From Akkermansiaceae bacterium (GTDB lineage: Bacteria > Verrucomicrobiota > Verrucomicrobiia > Verrucomicrobiales > Akkermansiaceae): a stretch of DNA of 7,563 bases. A program made the translations under genes and the position numbers. Where the stretch lies: NCBI GenBank assembly GCA_020627645.1, contig JAHDGN010000149.1:1-7563 (forward strand), in the 5' to 3' direction. Below are positions 1 to 6,109 of this stretch, one piece after another (position 1 is the first letter of the stretch; each line of letters begins with the position of its first letter). The notes under the pieces are model-generated. The model made no database searches and had not been told where the DNA came from. It saw only the letters and a list, made by a program, of their open reading frames with translations.

Positions 1-1
1 C

Positions 2-3000
2 AATAACAATGATGTGAATGAAAATCCCTATAGCTTTACAATTCGTGGAGAGGCGACCGCGTTTCCAGATGTGCAGGTAGAGGGAAAGAGAGATGAGGTT
101 GGGAGGACGTATGATCTGGTTTTTGACAATTCCACTAGTGTGAGGGTCAACAACGGGACCTTGTTTAGGGCCACTTCGGTGGGGAGCAGTCGTGATATGT
201 TGGTGCGTCTAGAGAATCGAGGGAATGCGACTTTAACGTTGGAGAATCGCCAGATTACGGGGACTGGTGCGGCTCATTTTGCGACGGTAGGTTATTCATC
301 GGCTTCACTATTGCCGGGGGCATCGCGGGAATTTCGGATTAGGTTTTCGCCCACTAGCGCCGGCTTGAAGCGAGCGAATTTTTCATTTGAGTCGAATGAT
401 CCGAATGAGAGTCCGTTCAATTTTGTGGTTGAGGGATTGGCTGAAGCTCCAGAGATGGCCGTGGCAGGGCGGGGGACTGGGGCCGCGTTTTTATTGATTC
501 AAGATGGAAATTCGAATCCTCGGGAGGCGGATGGGACTGACTTCGGCAATACTTCGGTGGGGGCGAATGCAGCTCAGAGGGTGTTTCGGATTTCGAATTC
601 GGGAAATGAAAACTTGAATATTAGTGGGAGGAGTTTTTCGGGAGCTGGAGCAGGGGATTATTCGGTCTCTGGATTGTTTGCGGGAAATCCTTTCGTGAAT
701 ATTGGGCCGGGGGAGAGTCAGGAATTTACGGTTTCATTTCGTCCTTCGGCGGTGGGTGTGCGTAGTGCGGTGTTGTCGCTAGAGAATAATGATCCGGATG
801 AAGATCCGTATACCTTTTCTTTAAGGGGGAACGGGATTGGCTTTCCCGAAATTTTGGTGGAAGGCAAGCGGAGTGGGATTGGAAAGACGTTTGATTTGGT
901 GTCAGACAATTCGTTCGTTCCATTGAGTGAGAATGGGACGCATTTTAATGCGACAACGATTGGGAACACGAAGGAGTCGGTTTTCCGGATTCGGAATACT
1001 GGGCAAGCAGCTTTGACTTTTGGGGCAGTGGGTTTAACGGGTGCTGGGGCTGATCAGTTCGAGGTGGTTGGTTTTTCGACGGCCTCTCTGGCTCCTGGGG
1101 GGAGTCGTGAATTTCGGGTGGTGTTTGAGCCTACGAGCTTGGGGGTTCAGGAAGCGAGAGTCACCTTTGAGACAAACGATGCGAATGAGAGTCCATTTGA
1201 TTTTTCGATTCGTGGTGAAGGTGAAGGTCCTGAGATTGAGGTTTTGGGAAGTCAGCGAGGGTCGGTCTTCTTGGCGATTGAGGATGGAGATTTGGCGCCT
1301 AGGGTAGAGGATGGGACTGACTATGGAGGCACGACTGTTGATGAGAGAGCCGAAAGAACTTTTCGGATTCGTAATTTGGGGACCGAAAATTTGAACATCA
1401 GCGGGAGGAGGTTTACGGGAGTGGCGGCAGGTGACTATTCGGTGTCGGGGTTGTTTGCGGGAAATCCTTTTGTGAATATCAAGCCGGGAGCGAGTCAGGA
1501 TTTTACCATTTCGTTTGAGCCTTCTGAGGCTGGAGTGCGGAATGCGGTATTTGTGTTGGAGAGCAATGACGGTGATGAGTCTCCATATACCTTTGCGTTG
1601 ACTGGACAGGGGGTAGGGTTGCCTGAGATACGAGTTCGTGGGCGGCAAGGGGTTGCTTTGGGAAATCCTATTCCGACTTTGACTGAGATCGCTGATGGAA
1701 GCCGGGACCCGAGAAGGCAAGATGGTACGATGTTTCGGGATACGAAGGTTGGGAAAAGGTCGAAGATGGTGTTGGAAGTGAGAAACTTGGGAACTGATGT
1801 CTTGGAGTTGGGGGGAGTCACATTGACGGGAGCTGCGGAGGGGGAGTTCGATATTCTGATGTCTCCTGCGAATGCTGAGATTGAGGCTGGGGAGGAATTG
1901 ATGTTTGAGATTGAGTTTCTTCCGACATCGCACGGGGTGAAATCAGCGGTGGTGAGTATTGCGACAAATGATGCTGATGAGAATCCGTTTGATTTTGAAA
2001 TCGAAGGACGAGCTTTTGCTCCGGATATTGCGGTGTTTGGTGGCTTGTCATTTGAAGAAGAGGTGGAAAATGGGGAGGCTCCTTCGTATGATAAGGGAAC
2101 GTTGTTTCCAGCGATTCGTCCGGGGCAGAGGGTGGAGTCTCCTTTTGAGGTGAGAAACGAGGGGAATGAGACTTTGTTTTTTACCCGGGTCGCAGTGTCG
2201 GGAGCAGACGAGGAGGAGTTTTCGGTTTCGGTGGTAGGTGGAGTTCCGGCTAATGTTGGACAGGCAGGAAGATTGATTCGAGTGGCTTTTGTGCCGAGAA
2301 GTGAAGGGGTTAAGGCTGCAGTGGTGGAGTTGTATAGCGATGACCCAGATGAGGCTCCGTTTACCTTTGAGGTGAGTGGAGAGGCGGTGTCGTCGCAAGG
2401 GAGTTCACCTCAGGCCCGGTTGAGAGGGGTCAATGGTGGAGCAATTGATTCGGGAGATGAGAGTCCGGATGAAAGTGACGGGACCAATTTTGGAAGTTTG
2501 GTTGAAGGGTCCGGTGTCGTGAGTCGTCGATTTTCGTTGGCGAATGAAGGGAGTCGGAGTTTGCGGGTTTTGGCGGTGACTTCTGACAATCCATTGGTGA
2601 GCGTGAGCAATCCTGGGATGATCAAGAGTGGGGCGACTGGGGGTTTTGACGTGACGATTGATCCGTCGGCGGCTGGGGTGCAGTCGGCTGTGGTGACGAT
2701 CTTTAGTGATGATCCAGATCAGTCGGTGTATACCTTTACGGTCACGGCTGTGGTTGAGGAAGGGGATCTTGTGCCAGATTTGGGAGAGATGTCGTTGGTG
2801 GATGGAAATGCTCGAATGACCGCTCGGTTGCCGGCAGGGACGAGATGGAATCTGAGTTATAGCACGACCTTGGCGATCGCTTCATGGCGTCTTGTCCCGG
2901 GAATGCGGGAGTTTGAGGGAGAGGGGGAAGTTGTGGAAATTGTCGTTGAGGATTTGATGGGCTTGGCGGATGAAAAAGAGGGTGAGGCGAGGGTTTTCCT

Positions 3001-3022
3001 AAGATTGGAACAGGTGAAGTAA
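2..3022 (+). CDS. Giant choice-of-anchor D (ASH/Hydin-like) repeat protein, 5' partial
   Basis: Probably a cell-surface or secreted structural/adhesive protein; no enzymatic motif is seen and its ligand is unknown. The frame is open to the left edge. The first codons (NNDVNENPYSFTIRG) are the end of a repeat, so the GTG at 14 is not the true start and the signal peptide lies outside the window. Numbering from that GTG, seven further repeats of about 120-133 residues begin near residues 17, 145, 277, 406, 536, 669 and 799. Each has a DGTxF-type motif near its start, a hydrophobic beta core (FRIxNxGxxxLxxxG), a PGxSxxFxxxFxP strand pair and an end like SNDPNESPFxFxxxG. This is the pattern of choice-of-anchor D modules. 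Residues 918-1002 form a different tail (YSTTLAIASWRLVPG ... FLRLEQVK). No LPXTG, PEP-CTERM or C-terminal membrane helix is present. A TAA stop is followed by a terminator. The family is confident; the role is unknown. Confidence 0.85.
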   Translation, partial: NNNDVNENPYSFTIRGEATAFPDVQVEGKRDEVGRTYDLVFDNSTSVRVNNGTLFRATSVGSSRDMLVRLENRGNATLTLENRQITGTGAAHFATVGYSSASLLPGASREFRIRFSPTSAGLKRANFSFESNDPNESPFNFVVEGLAEAPEMAVAGRGTGAAFLLIQDGNSNPREADGTDFGNTSVGANAAQRVFRISNSGNENLNISGRSFSGAGAGDYSVSGLFAGNPFVNIGPGESQEFTVSFRPSAVGVRSAVLSLENNDPDEDPYTFSLRGNGIGFPEILVEGKRSGIGKTFDLVSDNSFVPLSENGTHFNATTIGNTKESVFRIRNTGQAALTFGAVGLTGAGADQFEVVGFSTASLAPGGSREFRVVFEPTSLGVQEARVTFETNDANESPFDFSIRGEGEGPEIEVLGSQRGSVFLAIEDGDLAPRVEDGTDYGGTTVDERAERTFRIRNLGTENLNISGRRFTGVAAGDYSVSGLFAGNPFVNIKPGASQDFTISFEPSEAGVRNAVFVLESNDGDESPYTFALTGQGVGLPEIRVRGRQGVALGNPIPTLTEIADGSRDPRRQDGTMFRDTKVGKRSKMVLEVRNLGTDVLELGGVTLTGAAEGEFDILMSPANAEIEAGEELMFEIEFLPTSHGVKSAVVSIATNDADENPFDFEIEGRAFAPDIAVFGGLSFEEEVENGEAPSYDKGTLFPAIRPGQRVESPFEVRNEGNETLFFTRVAVSGADEEEFSVSVVGGVPANVGQAGRLIRVAFVPRSEGVKAAVVELYSDDPDEAPFTFEVSGEAVSSQGSSPQARLRGVNGGAIDSGDESPDESDGTNFGSLVEGSGVVSRRFSLANEGSRSLRVLAVTSDNPLVSVSNPGMIKSGATGGFDVTIDPSAAGVQSAVVTIFSDDPDQSVYTFTVTAVVEEGDLVPDLGEMSLVDGNARMTARLPAGTRWNLSYSTTLAIASWRLVPGMREFEGEGEVVEIVVEDLMGLADEKEGEARVFLRLEQVK
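650..703 (+). repeat. Perfect 18-residue repeat block, copy 1 (copy 2 at 1427-1480)
   Basis: The peptide AGDYSVSGLFAGNPFVNI is encoded here and again 777 bases downstream. Aligning the two 54-base copies by eye gives seven nucleotide differences, all at third codon positions and all synonymous. Flanking residues differ between the copies. The equivalent segments of units 1, 3, 5, 6 and 7 do not carry this sequence. Confidence 0.85.
1427..1480 (+). repeat. Perfect 18-residue repeat block, copy 2 (copy 1 at 650-703)
   Basis: Second copy of the AGDYSVSGLFAGNPFVNI block, within repeat unit 4. It is identical in protein to the copy in unit 2 and differs from it only by synonymous third-position changes. 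Confidence 0.85.
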
Positions 3023-3039
3023 CGTTTCGCAGGAAATCC

Positions 3040-3077
3040 AAAAGTGGTCGTAGCCGACTGGGGCTGCGGCCATTTTT
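3040..3077 (+). terminator. Rho-independent terminator after the repeat-protein gene
   Basis: A 16-pair inverted repeat has arms 3040-3055 (AAAAGTGGTCGTAGCC) and 3062-3077 (GGCTGCGGCCATTTTT), with a 6-base loop GACTGG. Three of the pairs would be G-U wobbles in RNA. The stem ends in a run of five T (3073-3077). It starts 17 bases after the TAA stop of the upstream gene, the expected place for an intrinsic terminator. It separates the repeat-protein gene from the sigma/kinase/protease cluster. The A-run on the left arm could give some function on the opposite strand too, but no convergent gene is present. Confidence 0.85.
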
Positions 3078-3130
3078 GGGTTCTTGTGACGAGTTGATGA
3101 TTAATGGATTGACCAAAAGGTGGGGGGTGG

Positions 3131-3135
3131 GGAGG
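3131..3135 (+). promoter_or_regulatory. Shine-Dalgarno GGAGG that sets the sigma-factor start at GTG 3145
   Basis: GGAGG lies 9 bases before GTG 3145. No comparable site precedes ATG 3097, and TTG 3076 lies inside the terminator stem. The resulting N-terminus (MAGVPTRPTLILRIRDPED) matches the usual short leader of PVC-group ECF sigma factors. The surrounding sequence is very G-rich, so a chance match is possible. No convincing promoter -35/-10 pair was found between the terminator and this site. Confidence 0.6.
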
Positions 3136-3144
3136 TTGGGCTTG

Positions 3145-3756
3145 GTGGCGGGAGTTCCAACAAGGCCTACGTTGATTTTGAGAATTCGTGATCCAGAGGA
3201 TCAGGAATCATGGGAGGAGTTTGTGGAGATTTACACCCCACTGGTTTATGGCTTTTGTTTGAAGCGTGGTCTTCAGTCGGCGGATGCACGAGATATTTTG
3301 CAGACGGTGTTGCAGAATATTTTTAGAGCCATTCAGGGATTCGATTACGACCGTGGGAAGGGGACGTTTCGGTCGTGGTTGTATACGATTACTCGTCGAG
3401 AGATTTCGAGGATGTTAAGTGGTGCCAAGCGGCGTCCATTTTTGGTGGAGTCTGAAGAGTTGGATGATGTTGGGGGGGATGATTGTGGAGTCGATTGGGA
3501 CTTAGATTACCGGTTGAGGTTATTTCGTTGGGCTTGCGAAAAAGTGGAGGGGGAGTTTGCGAGAAGGAATTGGCAGGCTTTTTATCGGACAGCCGTGATG
3601 GAGGAAGATCCAGAGGTTGTGGGTGAAGAACTTGGGTTGTCTCGCGCGGCGGTCTATATGTCTCGTTCGAGGGTGTTGGCACGCTTACGAGAGAAAGTGG
3701 CTGAGGTGGCTGATGAGTCTTGGGAGATGGATCTGGATCTGGATCAAAAAAGTTGA
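3145..3756 (+). CDS. ECF-type RNA polymerase sigma factor (sigma-70 family, PVC-group type)
   Basis: Directs RNA polymerase to a target regulon; 203 residues from GTG 3145, a normal ECF length. Region 2 spans about residues 23-90, with region 2.2 reading DARDILQTVLQNIFRAI followed by FDYDRGKGTFRSWLYTITRREI, the usual ECF core. Region 4 spans about 138-187 (NWQAFYRTAVMEEDPEVVGE, then a helix-turn-helix LGLSRAAVYMSRSRVLARLRE). Regions 1.1 and 3 of housekeeping sigma factors are absent. The start was chosen for the GGAGG at 9-base spacing; ATG 3097 (219 residues) is an alternative. In region 2.2, Arg49 and Thr54 stand where Glu is common in ECF factors. The gene lies 49 bases upstream of a membrane Ser/Thr kinase, a pairing known in planctomycetes and related groups. 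No separate anti-sigma gene is visible. The extreme C-terminus (MDLDLDQKS) comes from a short hexamer repeat. Confidence 0.9.
   Translation: MAGVPTRPTLILRIRDPEDQESWEEFVEIYTPLVYGFCLKRGLQSADARDILQTVLQNIFRAIQGFDYDRGKGTFRSWLYTITRREISRMLSGAKRRPFLVESEELDDVGGDDCGVDWDLDYRLRLFRWACEKVEGEFARRNWQAFYRTAVMEEDPEVVGEELGLSRAAVYMSRSRVLARLREKVAEVADESWEMDLDLDQKS
3729..3746 (+). repeat. Short GGATCT hexamer repeat at the sigma-gene 3' end
   Basis: GGATCT occurs twice in tandem and is followed by GGATCA, then a six-A run (3746-3751). It encodes the acidic DLDLD end of the sigma factor just before its stop. It lies outside the conserved domains, so unit changes would probably be tolerated. Confidence 0.7.
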
Positions 3757-3805
3757 AGTGATTGGTTAGAATGGTGGCGTTGGTGAGTTATCTGGTTGTT
3801 GAGAG

Positions 3806-6094
3806 ATGAATGTGATCGATCAGGAGTTATTGCGGAAGTATTTGAGGGGCGAATTGTCCGCTATGGAACGAGAGGAGTTGGAAAAGCGTTTGGATGAGGA
3901 TCCGGAGCTATTGAAATTGCTTGGAAGGATGAGTGGTCCGACTGAGGGCGAGCAATTGGTGATGGCGAAGCTGGGTGGTGAGATCACAGAAGAGGTGGGT
4001 GATTTGATCGAGGATTTGAAGCAATTGCCGTTGAATGGGGGAGTTGGTTCAGGTGTGGCTGATTGGCGGGTTGTTTTGGATGATCTTCGTGAAGATGATG
4101 AGGTGATTGGGAGGTTGGGAGATTTTGAAATATTGGAGCATCTTGCCACCGGGGGGATGGCCCATGTCTTCAGGGCAAGGGATCCTAGGTTGGGAAGGGA
4201 AGTCGCACTCAAGGTATTGTCTCCATTGTTGGCGAGTGATGTGGCGATTCGGAAAAGGTTCTTGAGAGAGGCTAGGGCTGCCGCGAAATTGGAGCATGAA
4301 AATGTGTTGCCGATCTACCAGGTAGTTGACGGGAAGGTTCCATTTTTTGCGATGAGGTTTTTAGGTGGAGGGTCTTTGCAGGATGCGTTGGATGGGGGGA
4401 GAGAGTTCGAGTTTGAGGAGTTAAAATTGATTGGGGAAAAGGTGTTGCGTGCTCTGCGTGCAGCTCATCGAGTAGGAATTATCCACCGAGATATTAAGCC
4501 TGCGAATCTACTTCTGGGGGATGGTCTGGAATCGTTGATGGTGTGTGATTTTGGGATTGCGATGGTCGTTGAAGAGCCTTCCTTGACGAACCCTGGGAGT
4601 GTGATTGGAACGCCGCATTACATGTCGCCTGAGCAGGCTTCTGGATATTTGTTGGATGGACGAAGTGATTTGTTTTCTTTGGGGTCAGTCTTGTTTCATT
4701 GTGCAACGGGTGATCCTCCGTTTCGTGGGGGATCTAGTGTGGCGGTGATTCAGAAAGTGTTGTCGGAGGAGTCTCCTAGGTTGAGGGCGATGAGAGAGGA
4801 GGTGCCTAGTTGGTTTGAGGAGTTTTTGGGGCGGATGTTGGAAAAGAATCCTGAGAGGAGGATTGGAAGTGCGGAGTTGGCCTTGAGGTGTTTGGAGGAG
4901 AAACAAGTGCCGAAGATCGAGGGGCAGCAAATTGGTCGGAGCAATCATCGTGTGGGGTTGTTTTTTGGGTTTTTTGGGTTGTGTCTTGTGGCGGGGTTTC
5001 TTTGGTGGTTTTGGGAGAGGGGAGGGGAGCGAGAAATAGTGGTTGAGAATGAGCAAGTGGTTGAACGGGAACAAATTTTTAGGGTTGAGGGAATGGGATG
5101 GTTTGAATCTTTAAGGGAGGCGTTGAAGGCAATTGAAGAGAGAGGAGAAAAAGAGCTCTCCGTTATTCGGGTGGGAAAGAACGTTCATTTAAGAATTGAA
5201 AAGACGTTGAAGATCGGAAGCGAGGTGAAGGTTAGGATTGAGGGAGAGAGGGGAGCCGTGCTGACTTTGGAGCATCTAGGGAGTGATGGGGCTCTGATTG
5301 AATCTAAAGGGGATTTGGAGCTGAGGAATGTGAAAATTGTGAGGCCTTTATCGTTGGGGAAGGGGCCACCGGTGATTGTTCAGTATGGGAAGAGGCTTCT
5401 AATTGATCGTTGTGAAATTGAGGTGGCTGGCCCGCGGAAATGGTTTCCGGAAGGGAAGTTGATCGAGATCAGGAAAGGTGGAGAGGTGTTGATTGAGAGG
5501 AGTCGGATTGTTTGTCCAAAAGGGTTTTTAGTGACCTTTTCTGAATCGGCTGGAAGTTCTCGATTGGAGGTGACCGGTAGTTTTTTGGGTGGTTTGTTTC
5601 CGTTGGCTTTTGCTCTAGAGCAAGGGGAGGGGGAACGACTTGATGTTTTATTGGAAGGGAACTTCTTTCTTGGGATGGCTTTGGTGGTAGATCATATGAA
5701 CTACCGATTTCCTTCATTAGAGATGAAGAGTGAGGGGAATGTGATGGCACTCATGAGGGGGCATACATGGGCTTTCAGGGACGGGAGAGTTCGGATGGAA
5801 AATCTCAGCTGGAAAAGTAATGACGACGTGTTTTTGTTTGAGCCCACCTTGTTGAGGGAAACTCCGTTGAGAAGAGATCACCCGGGACATGAAGCAATGG
5901 AGGGGTTGGAGAGAGTTGAGATTCAAGGAATGGTGGTGAAAAATATTTTTGAAGAGGAATCGATGATTGTTGAACTGGGTGGAGATCCTGCGGCCTATGA
6001 TCGGAGACAGGTCAGTCGGTTTTTTGATAAGTTTTCAGAGATTGGACCTGGTCTGGGGTTTGAGGTTGAAGAGATGGGAGTGGAGAAAAATTGA
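3806..6094 (+). CDS. Transmembrane Ser/Thr protein kinase with extracytoplasmic beta-helix domain
   Basis: A 762-residue Hanks-type kinase that phosphorylates Ser/Thr in cytoplasmic targets. Residues 5-45 (ELLRKYLRGELSAMEREELE ... DPELLKLL) resemble the N-terminus of zinc-finger anti-sigma proteins but lack the His/Cys ligands. The kinase domain is about 107-364: glycine loop LATGGMAHVF (113-122), ATP-binding Lys136 in VALKVL, likely helix-C Glu155, catalytic HRDIKPAN (227-234, Asp229), DFG (248-250), GTPHYMSPE (268-276) and Asp288. It should be active. One hydrophobic helix at about 383-403 follows basic residues (RSNHR), which fits kinase inside and C-terminus outside. Residues 424-740 carry SLREALKAIEERG and then recurring strand rungs (LELRNVKIVRP, LLIDRCEIEVAG, VLIERSRIVCP), read as a right-handed parallel beta-helix, probably a sensor. 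The first and third Gly of the loop are Ala. GTG 3812 is an alternative start; a purine run (GAGAG) sits at 3801-3805. Probably in an operon with both neighbours. Confidence 0.92.
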   Translation: MNVIDQELLRKYLRGELSAMEREELEKRLDEDPELLKLLGRMSGPTEGEQLVMAKLGGEITEEVGDLIEDLKQLPLNGGVGSGVADWRVVLDDLREDDEVIGRLGDFEILEHLATGGMAHVFRARDPRLGREVALKVLSPLLASDVAIRKRFLREARAAAKLEHENVLPIYQVVDGKVPFFAMRFLGGGSLQDALDGGREFEFEELKLIGEKVLRALRAAHRVGIIHRDIKPANLLLGDGLESLMVCDFGIAMVVEEPSLTNPGSVIGTPHYMSPEQASGYLLDGRSDLFSLGSVLFHCATGDPPFRGGSSVAVIQKVLSEESPRLRAMREEVPSWFEEFLGRMLEKNPERRIGSAELALRCLEEKQVPKIEGQQIGRSNHRVGLFFGFFGLCLVAGFLWWFWERGGEREIVVENEQVVEREQIFRVEGMGWFESLREALKAIEERGEKELSVIRVGKNVHLRIEKTLKIGSEVKVRIEGERGAVLTLEHLGSDGALIESKGDLELRNVKIVRPLSLGKGPPVIVQYGKRLLIDRCEIEVAGPRKWFPEGKLIEIRKGGEVLIERSRIVCPKGFLVTFSESAGSSRLEVTGSFLGGLFPLAFALEQGEGERLDVLLEGNFFLGMALVVDHMNYRFPSLEMKSEGNVMALMRGHTWAFRDGRVRMENLSWKSNDDVFLFEPTLLRETPLRRDHPGHEAMEGLERVEIQGMVVKNIFEEESMIVELGGDPAAYDRRQVSRFFDKFSEIGPGLGFEVEEMGVEKN

Positions 6095-6109
6095 TTAAGT
6101 AGAATTTTT

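Larger units (their letters stand above)
62..2764 (+). repeat. Seven tandem protein-coding repeats with a two-unit super-period
   Basis: The seven complete units run approximately 62-445, 446-841, 842-1228, 1229-1618, 1619-2017, 2018-2407 and 2408-2764. Units 1 and 3 share a type (VEGKRxxxGxTxDLVxDNS, then NGTxFxAT). Units 2 and 4 share another (DGxxxPRxxDGTDxG, then NLNISGRxFxG). This suggests that a two-unit block of about 777 bases was duplicated. Units 5-7 are more diverged. The boundaries are drawn by eye at the (F/L)PEI-like starts and may be off by a few residues. Confidence 0.8.

Noticed and set aside
14..16. GTG at 14 as the start of the repeat protein
   Set aside because: The frame continues upstream and the preceding residues (NNDV) complete the conserved end-of-repeat motif; there is no signal peptide after this codon.
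1034..1933. A 299-codon open frame on the - strand, opposite the repeat-protein gene
   Set aside because: It is Arg/Ser/Pro/His-rich, matches no recognisable family, has no ribosome site and lies wholly opposite a clearly coding repeat gene. It is explained by the strand base bias.
3078..3144. A promoter for the sigma/kinase/protease cluster, for example TTGACC at 3109-3114 as a -35 box
   Set aside because: No -10-like sequence is found at a suitable distance (the region 3132-3137 is GAGGTT). A promoter is expected here, but none can be supported by eye.
3757..3805. A small gene, terminator or RNA element between the sigma and kinase genes
   Set aside because: Only 49 bases, with no stable inverted repeat and no open frame with a start and ribosome site.
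4961..4978. Tandem TTTTTTGGG x2 as a phase-variation switch in the kinase gene
   Set aside because: It simply encodes FFGFFG in the membrane helix. T-runs of six are short for a contingency locus and there is no sign of frame change.
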